A stretch of DNA of 64,000 bases from Oscillatoria acuminata PCC 6304 (GTDB lineage: Bacteria > Cyanobacteriota > Cyanobacteriia > Cyanobacteriales > Laspinemataceae), in contig NC_019693.1 in NCBI RefSeq assembly GCF_000317105.1, positions 6,325,227 to 6,389,226 of the forward strand. The letters run 5' to 3'. The first letter of the stretch is position 1. Each line of letters begins with the position of its first letter. Both the position numbers and the translations under genes were made by a program. Under the pieces are notes generated by a model. That model was not told the origin of the DNA. It saw nothing but the letters and a program-made list of their open reading frames with translations, and ran no database searches. Below are positions 27,913 to 37,779 of this stretch, one piece after another.

Positions 27913-29028
27913 GTGCAAAAACTGAACCCTTTATTCATGAGTCTCCTGTTGTTAGGAGGAATCAGCATCATCACCCCATCGGTTACCCTGGGGGCAACCG
28001 AACCTCTATTGTTAGCGCAGGCGGCCCAAAATAATCAGAATCTCGACCGTGAGGTTAATGAACTGTTGCGACAAGGGCGAGAATTTGTGGATGCCGGGGA
28101 TTATGCCAATGCTATCCAGGTTTATTTACAAGCTGCCAACTTAGATGGGGACAACGCCCGGATTTTTTCGGGAATTGGCTTTTTACAAGCTACCCAGCAA
28201 AATTTTGAAGCCGCAGTGAATGCGTTTCAGCAGGCGACTTCTCTCGAACCGGAGAATGCAGATTTTCAATATGCTCTCGGTTATGCTTTGGCGAATTTAG
28301 GTAATAATGAGGCGGCATCGGTGGCCTACCGACGAGCGGCACAACTGGATCCGGAGAACCTCAACGCTCAAATTGGGTTAGGGGTGGTTCTGTTGCGCCA
28401 AGAAGACTATGACGGCGCATTACAGGCGTTTCAACAGGTGACCAGTCGCGATACGAGATACTGGCAAGCCTACGAGTCGATTGGGACGGCGTTACTTCAG
28501 CAGGGACGGATTGATGAGGCCGTCACCGCACTCCAACAAGCCGCTGCGTTGGCTCCCCGACAAGGTAGTATTCAAATGATTTTAGGGGTGGCGTTCCTGA
28601 CTCAGGGAAATACTAATGAAGCCTTGGAAACGTTTAAGCAGGCGGCCCAGCTTGAACCGCGAAATGCCCAACTTCAGTTGGCGATCGGCAAACTGCTTCA
28701 GGACCAGGAGCAGATGATCGAGGCCCTCGTTACTTATCAACGAGCCGCGAGTTTAGCGCCGGATTTAATAGAACCCCAGGCGGCGATCGCCGCGATTCAT
28801 CTCCAACAGGAAGACTATTTGCAGGCGATCGTGGCCTATCGTCGATTAACGGAACTAGCTCCAGACAATGGGGATGCTTATTATAATCTCGCCTTGGCCT
28901 TAAGAGGACGTGAGCGCATTTCCGAGGCGATCGAGCAATTGCAAAAAGCCCAAGCGCTTTATCAAGAGCAGGGAGAAACAGAACGATTGGAAAAAGTTGA
29001 AGCGCTTCTGAGCGAACTTAAACCTTAA
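27913..29028 (+). CDS. Exported TPR protein
   Basis: A 371-residue protein with an N-terminal signal peptide (about 1-36, NPLFMSLLLLGGISIITPSVTLGA). About nine tandem 34-residue TPR units from about 45 to 345 follow, each ending in patterns such as QQATSLEPENADF, RRAAQLDPENLNA and QQAAALAPRQGSI. It is predicted to be periplasmic or thylakoid-lumenal and to act as a protein-binding scaffold. The start is a GTG at 27913 preceded by TTAGG; an ATG at 27937 would shorten the signal peptide. It converges with the DUF928 gene. The specific partner is unknown. Confidence 0.88.
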   Translation: MQKLNPLFMSLLLLGGISIITPSVTLGATEPLLLAQAAQNNQNLDREVNELLRQGREFVDAGDYANAIQVYLQAANLDGDNARIFSGIGFLQATQQNFEAAVNAFQQATSLEPENADFQYALGYALANLGNNEAASVAYRRAAQLDPENLNAQIGLGVVLLRQEDYDGALQAFQQVTSRDTRYWQAYESIGTALLQQGRIDEAVTALQQAAALAPRQGSIQMILGVAFLTQGNTNEALETFKQAAQLEPRNAQLQLAIGKLLQDQEQMIEALVTYQRAASLAPDLIEPQAAIAAIHLQQEDYLQAIVAYRRLTELAPDNGDAYYNLALALRGRERISEAIEQLQKAQALYQEQGETERLEKVEALLSELKP

Positions 29029-29114
29029 CTTTCATCACTCCCGAAAGGGGGAAGAGGGTGAGGATGGGGTTGATCCTTGATCCTTAACCAGTCCCCCCTT
29101 GAGAAGAACCCTTT

Positions 29115-29987
29115 TCATCTAGTTTCTGAGTTAGTGTCTGAGTTCGGTTCTGGGGAACGGCTTTGTTGATCCTCCTGGACTTCCACCAAGATCTCTTGAA
29201 CGAGGGGGACCTGCGCTACATTTTCCAGTTGCACGGATGTGATCAGTTGTTGCCACTCCTGTTGAATGTCCGCATTATTGGGATTGTTCCGGCGCAGTTG
29301 AGCCAGCACGGCGATCGCCTCATGCCAAATGCCATTACGAGCATAAACTTGAACTCGTTCTAGGTCCGAGGTGGTGGCGGCTAACTGCTCAGTTAAACTG
29401 GCGCTGGCTTCTATTCGGCGCACCCAGCCTTGGACATAAATATCGGCTGCCCGATCTTCTGGATTACAAATAATAGAAAAGTACCAGCGATAACTGTCAT
29501 CAATTTCTAAGGGAGGGAGACTCGCATTTTCCGGCAGGTTCAAGCTCACGATTCCCGCCTCACCTTTCGTGCGAAACGTGGTTTCATAAATGACTTTTTC
29601 ACTGTTTTCATCCATCAGCACGAATTCGACTGCTGTGGCTGAGGTCGGTGGTAAATACCAAAAGAATGTAGGATAGGCTTCTACGGTTAATCCCATCGTT
29701 GTTTCAGGGACCAAGGCCGTTAAGGCATGATCCGTCGGACCATCTCCAGTGACGCTACAGCCGCGACTCCCTCCTCCAATCCGTCGTCCGGGAACTCCTG
29801 GGGTCACTTGATCAAAGGGGCTTCCTCCTCGGGTCCCTCCGCCAACCCGCCCTCTAGGTGCGCCTACATTATCCGGCGGGACAAATTCGGCGGCGGATGT
29901 TGGTATGGTGCCCCCTGTTAATAATTGCAGAGCAACTGCAATACTAGCCAGTATTGATGGAGTCCAATATTTTTTTGTAGTAATCAT
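29115..29987 (-). CDS. DUF928 exported protein
   Basis: A 290-residue protein with a signal peptide (1-32, SILASIAVALQLLTGGTIPTSAA). A Gly/Arg-rich region (45-75, two copies of GGG(T/S)RG) follows. The conserved DUF928 core begins at LTALVPETTMGLTVEAYPTFFWYLPP and runs through YRWYFSIICNPEDRAADIYVQGWVRR. A helical C-terminus (200-265) ends in a polar tail. DUF928 proteins are widespread in filamentous cyanobacteria with unknown function. Here it converges with an exported TPR gene. GGGAG upstream supports the ATG at 29987. Confidence 0.88.
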   Translation of the reverse strand: MITTKKYWTPSILASIAVALQLLTGGTIPTSAAEFVPPDNVGAPRGRVGGGTRGGSPFDQVTPGVPGRRIGGGSRGCSVTGDGPTDHALTALVPETTMGLTVEAYPTFFWYLPPTSATAVEFVLMDENSEKVIYETTFRTKGEAGIVSLNLPENASLPPLEIDDSYRWYFSIICNPEDRAADIYVQGWVRRIEASASLTEQLAATTSDLERVQVYARNGIWHEAIAVLAQLRRNNPNNADIQQEWQQLITSVQLENVAQVPLVQEILVEVQEDQQSRSPEPNSDTNSETR

Positions 29988-30665
29988 ATTCGGGTCTCCC
30001 TGCTTGTACAGATCGATTGATTGGATTGAGTGAATGACTAAATTAATTGTAGTAGCTCTATTGAATCAGACTGTGACTTCTGTCATAAGGTTTGCCCTCA
30101 CTATCACTCAAAAGAGCTTTCTATAAACATCTTTTGGCCAATCAAGGCATCAAAAAATTACTGATTCTATTATTCCCGGATTTTGATGGGCGATCGCCCC
30201 AACTCTTTTGATCCCGATTCTTCGGTTCAACCCGCCCTACCGGGATCATCATTTCCCAGTTGGGCCCGGGTTGAGTCCGTGGCCTTCAGACTGCCCCTAA
30301 CCAGGGCAGGCATTCCCAACCTCTTTCGGGTTACAGCCGGTTTTGCTCTCTTAGCAAGTGCAGACCCTTCCGATGGGATGGAAATCTCCCGATGGGATTT
30401 TCAACTCTGACCCTGGGTTTGAAACTATTAAAAAGTCTATATAACTCTGACGGATGATTTGGGGAAATGTTCCTCCCCGATACCTGATTAATTTTGGAGA
30501 TCCGGCAATCCCCCGGAATAGAGTTCGCCTGATGAGGAAGGGTTCCTCTGGGGAGTTTTTAGAGTGAAAGGATCAGACACCGGGTTTCTGTCCCAGCAAA
30601 GGTGAGGATTAGGCAAAAATGAGGTATAGAATCCCGGTTGGTCTTCCCCTGAGATTACCGAAGCT
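29988..30665. other. Intergenic region, no supported gene
   Basis: About 0.7 kb upstream of the DUF928 gene. Short open frames lack support. A CACCGGGTTTCTG motif near 30580 belongs to the dispersed AACCGGGTTTCT-type repeats. Confidence 0.45.
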
Positions 30666-32651
30666 CTAGGGAGTCGGGTGGCGACGAGCGACTACCCGGT
30701 AAACGTCCACGGTTTGCTGCTTTCCTTTGAGGGCCAAGGGTCCCCAGTGTTCTACAAAAAACTCGTCCTGGATATGAATGAGGGTTTCATGGGCGATGAG
30801 GACGCGACAAATACTGGATTGTCGGTCTTTCTCACAACTTTCTAAGCGAGAGGCGATGTTAACGCTATCACCGATAATGCCGTATTCTTGGCGTTCCTTT
30901 CCGCCTAGACTACCGGCAACCACAGCCCCGGTAAAAATTCCGACCCGCATCTGAATCACGGGGAGTCCGCGTTTTTGCCAGTTGCGGTTGAGTTCTTGGA
31001 GGCGATCGCTCATGGCCAGACCCGAGGCGACGGCATTCCGGGCATCCTGGGCGATCTCCGCCGTGGACTGACGAGGCACGGGAACCCCAAAGGCTGCCAT
31101 AATCCCATCCCCGGTAAACTTGTTAATAATGCCTTGATGGTCTTGGATCACTTGACTCAGAACATCCAAATATTCATTTAACCACTCTAGGAGGGCTTCC
31201 GGGGGCATTTGTTCCGAGATGGTGCTGAAGTCCTTGAGGTCGGTAAATAACATGGTGGCGGTCAGTTTTTGACCGGGAAGTTTGCCATCTTTGAGGAGGC
31301 GATCGCGGTTTTCCCAGAGTGCATCGGCAATTTCTGGGGCGGCATTTTGTCCTAAGAGTTTCATGACGATCTGCTGTTGCTGTGCGGACTGATAGGCCCG
31401 AAATGCCACCACCCCAGCCACAGCGATCGCCAAACCAACCAGAGGCGTCACCACCGGCACCCAACCCGCTTGGGTAAACAGGATCCAACTGACGAAAAAT
31501 AAACTCCCGGCGCTGACCCCAATCACCAAAGACAAAATTAACGGATGCCGAATCAGCCAAGCGATGGTCCCGCCCACGGTGATCCAGCCAATCACCCAAA
31601 GCACTTCGGCCCAGTCCGGCCAAACCCAAAACAAAGGCCGCCCGTCTATGACGGCACTCAACAACTGACTGAGCATTTGGGTATGGATCAACACCCCGGG
31701 CATAAAGGGATTGTCCTGTCGTGAACTATAGGGGGTATAGTGCACATCTTTGATGCTGGCAGCGGTGGTCCCGATGACAATAATTTTATCCCGGATCCAT
31801 TCGGGTTCCAGGCGATCGGCGAGGACCTCAGACAAGGGAATCGATGGGGCGACCTCCTTTCGAGACCGATAATTGAGTAGAATCTGGAAGCCTTGAGCAT
31901 CCAGGTGGGTATAACCTCCGGAGTTAGGCTGCAATGGCGCTAATACCGCTTTTCCCCAAACGATGTGACCGGGTTGGGTTTCACTGGGTTGGGGAAAAAA
32001 ACCCTGGTCCCCGAGATAAAGCATCGCCAGTTGGAGGGAAAAAGAAAGGTTTGTTTTCCCATTGAGGACGAAGCTGATTAAATTGCGGCGAATCGGTCCA
32101 TCGGGATCGCTTACCAAGTCATTAAAGCCGATCCGTTCTACCGGGACAGTTGGGGGTGGGTTGACTCCGGGGGAATCGTTTCTAATGGCGATGATATTGG
32201 GGGCTGCTAATGCATTGAGGAGTTCAGGATGTCCCGGGGGTTGGGGGAGATCCCGATACAGGTCCAAGCCGATCGCCACGGGTTCATATCGTTGCAAATT
32301 CTCCAATGCCTGGGCCAGGGTGCGATCAGATAGGGGCCAGCCCTCGGCCTGGATGTCTTCTTCTGAAACTTCTACAATCGCAATCCGAAGATCCGGGGGT
32401 TCATCGGCCCGCCATTGCATCAGCCGGTCATAAACCATCAGTTCCCCATGTTGGAAACCGCCGAGTTGCCGGACTCCCAGAACAACACCGGAGGTACAAA
32501 GGGTCGCCATCCCGACCACCGCGACCCCGGTCAAATCGGGCAGTTTTTTTTTAATTTGGCGCAAGAACTTGGCCAACACAGATCTCCTACTGTGATTTAA
32601 TCTTTTAGATTCGTCGGTTTGATCAAGAAACTCTTGATTTTGGCGTACCAT
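30666..32651 (-). CDS. CHASE2-class III adenylate cyclase
   Basis: A membrane receptor-cyclase of about 661 residues from the chosen ATG. It has an N-terminal transmembrane helix, an extracytoplasmic CHASE2 sensor domain of about 300 residues (starting LMVYDRLMQWRADEPPDLRIAIVEV), two or three membrane helices, and a cytoplasmic class III cyclase domain. The catalytic metal-binding region is MLFTDLKDFSTISEQMPP, the loop is NKFTGDGIMAAFG, and EYGIIGDSVNIASRLES follows. The Lys in NKFTGDG and the Asp in IIGDSVN fit ATP selectivity, so the product is probably cAMP. The frame extends upstream to a TTG at 32771, but no start there is convincing; I use the ATG at 32651. Confidence 0.9.
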   Translation of the reverse strand: MVRQNQEFLDQTDESKRLNHSRRSVLAKFLRQIKKKLPDLTGVAVVGMATLCTSGVVLGVRQLGGFQHGELMVYDRLMQWRADEPPDLRIAIVEVSEEDIQAEGWPLSDRTLAQALENLQRYEPVAIGLDLYRDLPQPPGHPELLNALAAPNIIAIRNDSPGVNPPPTVPVERIGFNDLVSDPDGPIRRNLISFVLNGKTNLSFSLQLAMLYLGDQGFFPQPSETQPGHIVWGKAVLAPLQPNSGGYTHLDAQGFQILLNYRSRKEVAPSIPLSEVLADRLEPEWIRDKIIVIGTTAASIKDVHYTPYSSRQDNPFMPGVLIHTQMLSQLLSAVIDGRPLFWVWPDWAEVLWVIGWITVGGTIAWLIRHPLILSLVIGVSAGSLFFVSWILFTQAGWVPVVTPLVGLAIAVAGVVAFRAYQSAQQQQIVMKLLGQNAAPEIADALWENRDRLLKDGKLPGQKLTATMLFTDLKDFSTISEQMPPEALLEWLNEYLDVLSQVIQDHQGIINKFTGDGIMAAFGVPVPRQSTAEIAQDARNAVASGLAMSDRLQELNRNWQKRGLPVIQMRVGIFTGAVVAGSLGGKERQEYGIIGDSVNIASRLESCEKDRQSSICRVLIAHETLIHIQDEFFVEHWGPLALKGKQQTVDVYRVVARRHPTP

Positions 32652-33076
32652 AGCAGCGATTATTCCCGAATTGTCAACGCAGGATACCCCTGTTTTTTTG
32701 ACAGTATGACATGATTTTAACCGGGACTGAGGGGTCAGACCCTTCATTTCGATTCGGGGGGCGATCGCCAATTGTTCAGGAGTTCCCGAAGGATTTCCGA
32801 AATCATTTAGAGTTTATTTGCCCGGTATAAAGTTAAAAATTTCTTCCCGGTTACAGGGTTTCAACGTAAGGTTAGCTTTAATAAGATGGAAGAAATGGAA
32901 CACAGGGGTGGAAAAAATTCCTTGCAACTCTAAATCACCAATTTCTTTAAATCAGGGAAAAAACGGGCGAAAGGTAGCTGCCTGGTTTGGTGGATCTCAA
33001 CTGTTAGAGCGTTGAGTCTTCAGTTCGGTAACGACCTCCACTGACCCCGAGTCAACTCCCCCATTGTCTCAATCTC
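32652..33076. other. Intergenic region, no supported gene
   Basis: Lies between the cyclase start and the stop of the S4-domain gene. No RNA gene or hairpin recognised. Part of it would be coding if the cyclase used an upstream start. Confidence 0.4.
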
Positions 33077-33856
33077 TTACAAATACCGGGTAAGCTGAAT
33101 GCGATAGCGTTCTTTTTTCGTAACTTGAACGTCTCCTACTTCCAGGCGTCCTTTCCCACGAATGGCGATTAAATCGTTGGGTTTAACTTGGTAACTGGTT
33201 TGAGAGATGTCTTTCCAGTTAACGCGGACATCCCCACCATTAATTAAATCAGCCATTTTGCTGCGAGACATCCCGAATCCAGCGGAGGCGATCGCATCTA
33301 AGCGCATGGATGCCTCGACGGTGGTTAACTCTTTCTTTTTGGGTTCGCGAATTTTCAACTCCCCCAACTCAATGCGCTGGGTTTTCACCGGGACCGATCG
33401 CACCTGGGTTAAACTCATCTCCAAAAATTCCACCAGATCCGGGGAGACGACTGCCTGTGCACCCCGTTCCCCAAGCACAATAATATCTCCGACTTTTTCG
33501 CGAACAATGCCAGTCCCTAAGATAGACCCGAGAAAGTCCCGGTGACTGGCGGAATCAAACAAAAAGTTACCGGCAATTTCTAACGCTGCTAAGGGGACAC
33601 TGGTGGCATCTAAAGGCAAATCGATGCGGGCGATCGCCACCCGTTGTCGTTCCGCCTGGGGATATCCCCCAAATGCGACCAGATGAACCTCAGTCAGGCG
33701 ATTAAACGCCGTCTGGGTTTCCATCAGTTCGATCGGCGAAAGAAAATCCGTCACCGCTACTTCCCAGGTTTTAAGCGCGCGATCGGCCAAATCCAGGATG
33801 CGAGCCATTTGCTCACGATTTTCAACACCTTTTAATAGTTCTTCCCTTGGCAGCAT
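33077..33856 (-). CDS. Photosystem II S4-domain RNA-binding protein
   Basis: A 259-residue protein of the YlmH-like group annotated in cyanobacteria as photosystem II S4 domain protein. The N-terminal part (1-80) is helical. The middle (80-175) has the conserved FGGYPQAERQRVAIAR and DFLGSILGTGIVREKVGDI. The C-terminal S4 RNA-binding domain (about 183-245) contains RLDAIASAGFGMSRSKMADLI and GDVRVNWK. S4 domains bind structured RNA; a role in PSII or ribosome-related function is inferred from the family name only. It uses the ATG at 33856. Confidence 0.9.
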   Translation of the reverse strand: MLPREELLKGVENREQMARILDLADRALKTWEVAVTDFLSPIELMETQTAFNRLTEVHLVAFGGYPQAERQRVAIARIDLPLDATSVPLAALEIAGNFLFDSASHRDFLGSILGTGIVREKVGDIIVLGERGAQAVVSPDLVEFLEMSLTQVRSVPVKTQRIELGELKIREPKKKELTTVEASMRLDAIASAGFGMSRSKMADLINGGDVRVNWKDISQTSYQVKPNDLIAIRGKGRLEVGDVQVTKKERYRIQLTRYL

Positions 33857-34141
33857 TCTGGCAGTAATTCTTTCTTAACACTAAAGTTTATTTTATCCTT
33901 TGAACTCGAAGGTTGACAGGAAGGGGCCAGGATTCCGATCCGGCATCCAGGGTGAGGGGTTCTCGATAGTCCTCTCCTCGACTTGGGGTCATGCACCACA
34001 ACCTTGAAACCGGGAGGCGATCGCATCCGGTTATTCCCAAAAGATTCTCCCTCCAGTTGAGCCAATCTTGTCCCACCTAAGCTAAATATTAGAGATGGCT
34101 CTTTTTCTCCCCTTAACTTGGGATTGGAGTTTTCAAAATGT

Positions 34142-34747
34142 ATGAACAGTGAAGTCATTCCCCAGATAGTCGCGTTATGCGATCGCATTGAGACTGAAAC
34201 CGCAGCATTTCAAGCCGCAACGGGATTGCACTGTCCCCCGGGATGTGGCAAATGCTGTGAAAATCCGGAAGTAGAGGCAACAGTCCTAGAAATGATGCCC
34301 TTGGCCCTAGAGTTATGGCGGACTGGAGAAGCGGCAGCTTATTTAGAACGCCTTTCTACCCTGAATGGGTCGGAATCTTGTCTATTTTATCGCCCGGATC
34401 CGTTTGTTCCGGGGAATGGGCGTTGTAGTGTTTATTCCTGGCGACCCACCCTCTGCCGCTTGTTCGCCTTCGCGACAGTGAAGAATAAGCAGGGGAATCC
34501 GGAATTGGCTGCCTGTGTGCGACAAAAGCAGACGATTCCGGAACAGGTAGAAGGGGCAAAAATGGCGATCGCCCAAGGGATGAGTGCACCAAACTTTGGA
34601 GAAGTCGCAAACGAGGTGGCTAATATTGACCCTTCTCTAGGGAGCGATCGGTTTCCCATTAATCAATCCTTAGAACGCGCCTTACAACGAGTCGGTCTGA
34701 TTGCTCACTTGACCTTTGGAGAACAGGATGGCGACTGGGTGGCTTAA
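34142..34747 (+). CDS. YkgJ-type cysteine-cluster protein
   Basis: A 201-residue protein of the YkgJ/Fli-B-like zinc or iron chelating family. It has the cysteine set C-x3-C-x2-C-C near 31-38 (CPPGCGKCC), a later Cys in ESCLFY, and C-x8-C in GRCSVYSWRPTLCRLF, with one more downstream. These residues usually bind metal or an Fe-S cluster. I use the ATG at 34142; the frame extends to a TTG at 34118. It is divergent from the S4-domain gene. Substrate is unknown. Confidence 0.85.
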   Translation: MNSEVIPQIVALCDRIETETAAFQAATGLHCPPGCGKCCENPEVEATVLEMMPLALELWRTGEAAAYLERLSTLNGSESCLFYRPDPFVPGNGRCSVYSWRPTLCRLFAFATVKNKQGNPELAACVRQKQTIPEQVEGAKMAIAQGMSAPNFGEVANEVANIDPSLGSDRFPINQSLERALQRVGLIAHLTFGEQDGDWVA

Positions 34748-34809
34748 CACTATCTAATCCAGATAGACAGCTTTTGAAATGACTGAATTCGTAACACCAA
34801 ACCCTAAAG

Positions 34810-34859
34810 AAACCACTAAATTAGTAGTTTCCTCGTTTGTAGTAACGACTTCAGTCGTT
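34810..34859. repeat. Two short palindromes of a dispersed repeat
   Basis: AAACCACTAAATTAGTAGTTT (near-palindrome, 34810-34830 region) is followed by the perfect palindrome AACGACTTCAGTCGTT at 34844-34859. The second recurs at 63348-63362. They lie between convergent genes. Confidence 0.6.
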
Positions 34860-34895
34860 TCCGGATTTACCAATCCCTAAAAATCACCCCTATTT

Positions 34896-35402
34896 TTACT
34901 CTTCTAAGTAACTTTGTAACCCTTCCAAGTCGAGCTTTCGCAAAATCAAACTCGCTTGATTAATGGCCCGGGGGGAACCATTAACAACAATCAAATATTT
35001 ACCGCGATTGAGGCGATTGCGATAGGGTAAGGCATCGCCACTGCCGAAGGCAACTCCGGCACCGCCTCCGACAAAAAAGCTGCCCATTGCACCAGCAATG
35101 GCACCACAGAATCCACCGACCACATGATTGCCAATTTCACCGGCCCAACTAAAGGTTTGTAAACCGGAAATCACACTAAAAACAATTCCGGCAAAAAACC
35201 CAAAGGGAATCAGCCAAGTTGCCATCAATTTACTTTGTTTAATGGCTTGTTCGTTGGGGTCGATTAAGCCATATTCATCCGCACTTTTATAACCCCGACC
35301 CAAAATAGAAACTTGATTGAGGGGAAAGCCTTCTTTTTCGAGGACAGAGTAAGCCGTTTCTGCCTGAATTCGGTCTGATACAACAGCAACGAGATAGTTC
35401 AT
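34896..35402 (-). CDS. Glycine-zipper membrane protein with split ferredoxin-like fold
   Basis: A 168-residue protein. The first 35 residues (MNYLVAVVSDRIQAETAYSVLEKEGFPLNQVSILGRGYK) and the last 40 (KYLIVVNGSPRAINQASLILRKL) look like two halves of a small alpha/beta domain, as in general-stress-protein-17M-like proteins. Between them are two Gly-rich hydrophobic segments (about 65-85 and 92-125, GNHVVGGFCGAIAGAMGSFFVGGGAG). This layout is common in cyanobacterial stress-related proteins of unknown function. ATG at 35402. Confidence 0.75.
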   Translation of the reverse strand: MNYLVAVVSDRIQAETAYSVLEKEGFPLNQVSILGRGYKSADEYGLIDPNEQAIKQSKLMATWLIPFGFFAGIVFSVISGLQTFSWAGEIGNHVVGGFCGAIAGAMGSFFVGGGAGVAFGSGDALPYRNRLNRGKYLIVVNGSPRAINQASLILRKLDLEGLQSYLEE

Positions 35403-35629
35403 AAAGAAAATCTATGAGGTTAATATACGGGTCTAGGGTTTGTTTGAGGTCGGTCCCGGTGAGGAACAGCACTGAACCCCCGATTCACTCATTTTAGATC
35501 GAGTTGGGGACTGGTGATGTTAGAGGAAGAATTTAGATTTCTAGGCTTGACAAAAGCGTAAACCTATGATAGATAAGTTAAAAATTTAGGAAGGGTCGAG
35601 GTTGAACCCGAGTCAGGATGGGAGGGGGT

Positions 35630-36307
35630 TCACAGCAGGGAATCCGGATCGATTAACCCATTTTGAATGGCTAAAACTGCGGCTTGAGTGCGATCGCGCA
35701 CTTCCAATTTCTGTAAAATAGCATGAACATGAACCCGGACCGTACCTGGGGCGATAAAGAGAATAGCGGCAATTTCTTGATTGCTCTTTCCTGCTGCAAC
35801 TAGGGCTAAAATTTCTTGTTCTCGTTTCGTCAGGGGATTGGCAACCAGTTCCGGGGGAGTAACTGGGGGTGCGGGACTCGCAAAATTCTCTTTAATGTGT
35901 TGGGTGGCGGTGGGATCCCACCAGGAAGCCCCGGCAACTAAAGAGCGAATTGCTAGGACTAAGGTTTCTGGAGCAATGCCTTTGAGACAGTAGCCTTTCG
36001 CCCCCGCTTCAATTAACCGTTCAATCAGCGCTTTTTGGGAATGAGAGGTTAAGATTAAAACAGGAATATCCGGGTGGTTTCTGGTAATTTGCCGACAAGC
36101 CTCAATGCCACCGATTCCCGGAAGTCCGACATCCAAAACCACCACATCCGGTTGATATTGGTGGGTTAATTCCACAGCGGATTCACCATCTTCCGCTTCG
36201 GCAATGATTTCTAAATCACCTTCTCGTTGGAGACGCACTTGTAATCCGAGGCGAAACAGTTCGTCATCTTCAACTAATAATAAACGGAGTCGGGAAGTAG
36301 ATGGCAT
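35630..36307 (-). CDS. NarL/FixJ-family response regulator
   Basis: A 225-residue two-component regulator. The receiver (8-125) has the acidic pair EDD near 13-15, phospho-acceptor Asp59 in VVVLDVGLP, the Thr/Ser of ILTSHSQ and Lys of GYCLKG. The LuxR-type helix-turn-helix (160-222) reads LTKREQEILALVAAGKSNQE. Its ATG directly follows the TAA of the kinase gene with no intervening base, so the two are translated from one mRNA. It is the natural partner of that kinase. Target genes are unknown; the divergent kdp cluster is a candidate. Confidence 0.95.
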   Translation of the reverse strand: MPSTSRLRLLLVEDDELFRLGLQVRLQREGDLEIIAEAEDGESAVELTHQYQPDVVVLDVGLPGIGGIEACRQITRNHPDIPVLILTSHSQKALIERLIEAGAKGYCLKGIAPETLVLAIRSLVAGASWWDPTATQHIKENFASPAPPVTPPELVANPLTKREQEILALVAAGKSNQEIAAILFIAPGTVRVHVHAILQKLEVRDRTQAAVLAIQNGLIDPDSLL

Positions 36308-37423
36308 TTAATTGGGAAGGGGTTGAGCGGCGGGTAATTTAAAGCAAAATTTAGCGCCATGAGGGGGGTTATGTTCGGCCCAAATCATTCCCCCATGAGC
36401 TTCAATAATCTGTCGGCTCAAATACAAACCGAGTCCGGACCCTTTGGCATGGCGATTGCTATGACCTTGATAAAAGCGTTCAAATAAATGAGGGAATTCA
36501 TCCGGGGTGATTCCGGGACCCTGGTCCTGGACTTGAACCTTTTGTGCGGTGGAAGTCGCTTCTAGGATAACATCAACTGAACCGCCACGAGGGGAATGGT
36601 TGATGCTATTGGCGAGGAGGTTGGTAAAGACGCGGTGGAGTTGCAAGGAATCGGCGCGAACCCAGAGGGTGCGACGAAATTGGGATTCTCCATACCGGGT
36701 GCGAATGTAGATGCGCCGGTTGGTAGCTAGGGGGGTTAAGGAGGCGATCGCCTCTTCGGCAATGGCGACTAAATTAACCGGCATCAGATTCAGTTGGAGT
36801 CCCTCGCTATCGTTCCGATAGACATCCAGCATAGTTTCTACCAGTTGGAGGGTAGTTTGGAAAGAGCGTTCCATCATTTCCAAAACCTGTTGTTGCATCT
36901 GGATCAGGGGACCAAATTCCTCTTGTTGAAAGGATTTGAGGGTGGTGAGTGCTCCTAAGAGGGGGGTTTTTAAGTCATGGGTGAGGGTGGAGACAAAATC
37001 TTCCCGAAGTTGCGCCAGTTGTGCTTGCGCTTGCAGTTGCGCTTTGTGTTGCGCGATCGCCTCTTCATAAGATCGAGTGCGATTGCTTAACCATGCCGTC
37101 ACCAGTAGCGCCAATACCACGAGCAATCGGTTCGCAATCACGGATAGATTAATCAATTCAGTTCCTGGCATCACTAAGTTTAACAGGGTTAAAACCGATC
37201 CTAATAGCGTGACTTTCCAGGTGGTTGAGCTATTTAACCGCGAACTCGCCAAGATAATCGTCCCAATATAAAGATAACCAAAGACATAAGGCGGTGGAGT
37301 CGAAAATTCCAGTACAAAGACGATCGCACAGACACAGGCGATCGACCATCGGGTATCAAACGGATGCTGAGTTTTCGATGGAATCCGCTTAGGGTTGGAT
37401 ATCTGATGCCACATCCTTAACAC
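36308..37423 (-). CDS. Membrane sensor histidine kinase
   Basis: A 371-residue kinase. About four membrane helices cover residues 25-113 with only short loops, so sensing is probably within the membrane or cytoplasmic. A coiled linker follows, then HisKA with phospho-His149 (FVSTLTHDLKTP). The HATPase domain has N-box NLLANSINHS, G1 DQGPGI and G2 GSGLGL. It is followed without a gap by its NarL-type regulator and is divergent from kdpA, 350 bp away. No sensor domain family is recognised, so the signal is unknown. Confidence 0.93.
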   Translation of the reverse strand: MLRMWHQISNPKRIPSKTQHPFDTRWSIACVCAIVFVLEFSTPPPYVFGYLYIGTIILASSRLNSSTTWKVTLLGSVLTLLNLVMPGTELINLSVIANRLLVVLALLVTAWLSNRTRSYEEAIAQHKAQLQAQAQLAQLREDFVSTLTHDLKTPLLGALTTLKSFQQEEFGPLIQMQQQVLEMMERSFQTTLQLVETMLDVYRNDSEGLQLNLMPVNLVAIAEEAIASLTPLATNRRIYIRTRYGESQFRRTLWVRADSLQLHRVFTNLLANSINHSPRGGSVDVILEATSTAQKVQVQDQGPGITPDEFPHLFERFYQGHSNRHAKGSGLGLYLSRQIIEAHGGMIWAEHNPPHGAKFCFKLPAAQPLPN

Positions 37424-37622
37424 TCGCCGGGTAATTTTGATTGCGTCTATTTTAACTTAAGGCTTTCCCGTTTATCTAATTTTATATCTCCAGATATAGA
37501 TTCATCTAAACGCTCTCATTTCCCTTATATGACTTGAACTATATTGAGAGGCTGAATTTCTTCCCAAACAGCCTTCTATATCTTGTCTAATTCAAAAATT
37601 GTCCCTAATAATGCATACAGAT

Positions 37623-37731
37623 ATAGCGAACTCACCGCTGGGGGTAACAACTATTCAGTCTTTTCCCGATGCCATCAACGCAGAGAAGTTCAGGCTGTGA
37701 ACCCTTATCCACCTGTGGCCACCTTCGCTAT
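37623..37731 (+). promoter_or_regulatory. Candidate structured leader upstream of kdpA
   Basis: ATAGCGAA (37623-37630) and TTCGCTAT (37724-37731) are perfect 8-bp complements enclosing 93 bases of mixed composition, including CCGCTGGGGGTAAC and GTTCAGGCTGTGAACCC. The block ends about 50 bases before kdpA. This is the layout of a closing helix around a riboswitch-like domain. K+ uptake genes are known targets of c-di-AMP riboswitches, but I could not match the conserved ydaO core, so the class is open. Confidence 0.3.
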
Positions 37732-37779
37732 CTAACCAATCTAGGTTGGAGTCCTTTCTAGGAAAAATCATTGATTGTT

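Noticed and set aside
37620-37735. Direct assignment as a ydaO c-di-AMP riboswitch
   Set aside because: The closing helix is clear but the conserved internal motifs could not be matched by eye; kept only as a candidate structured leader.
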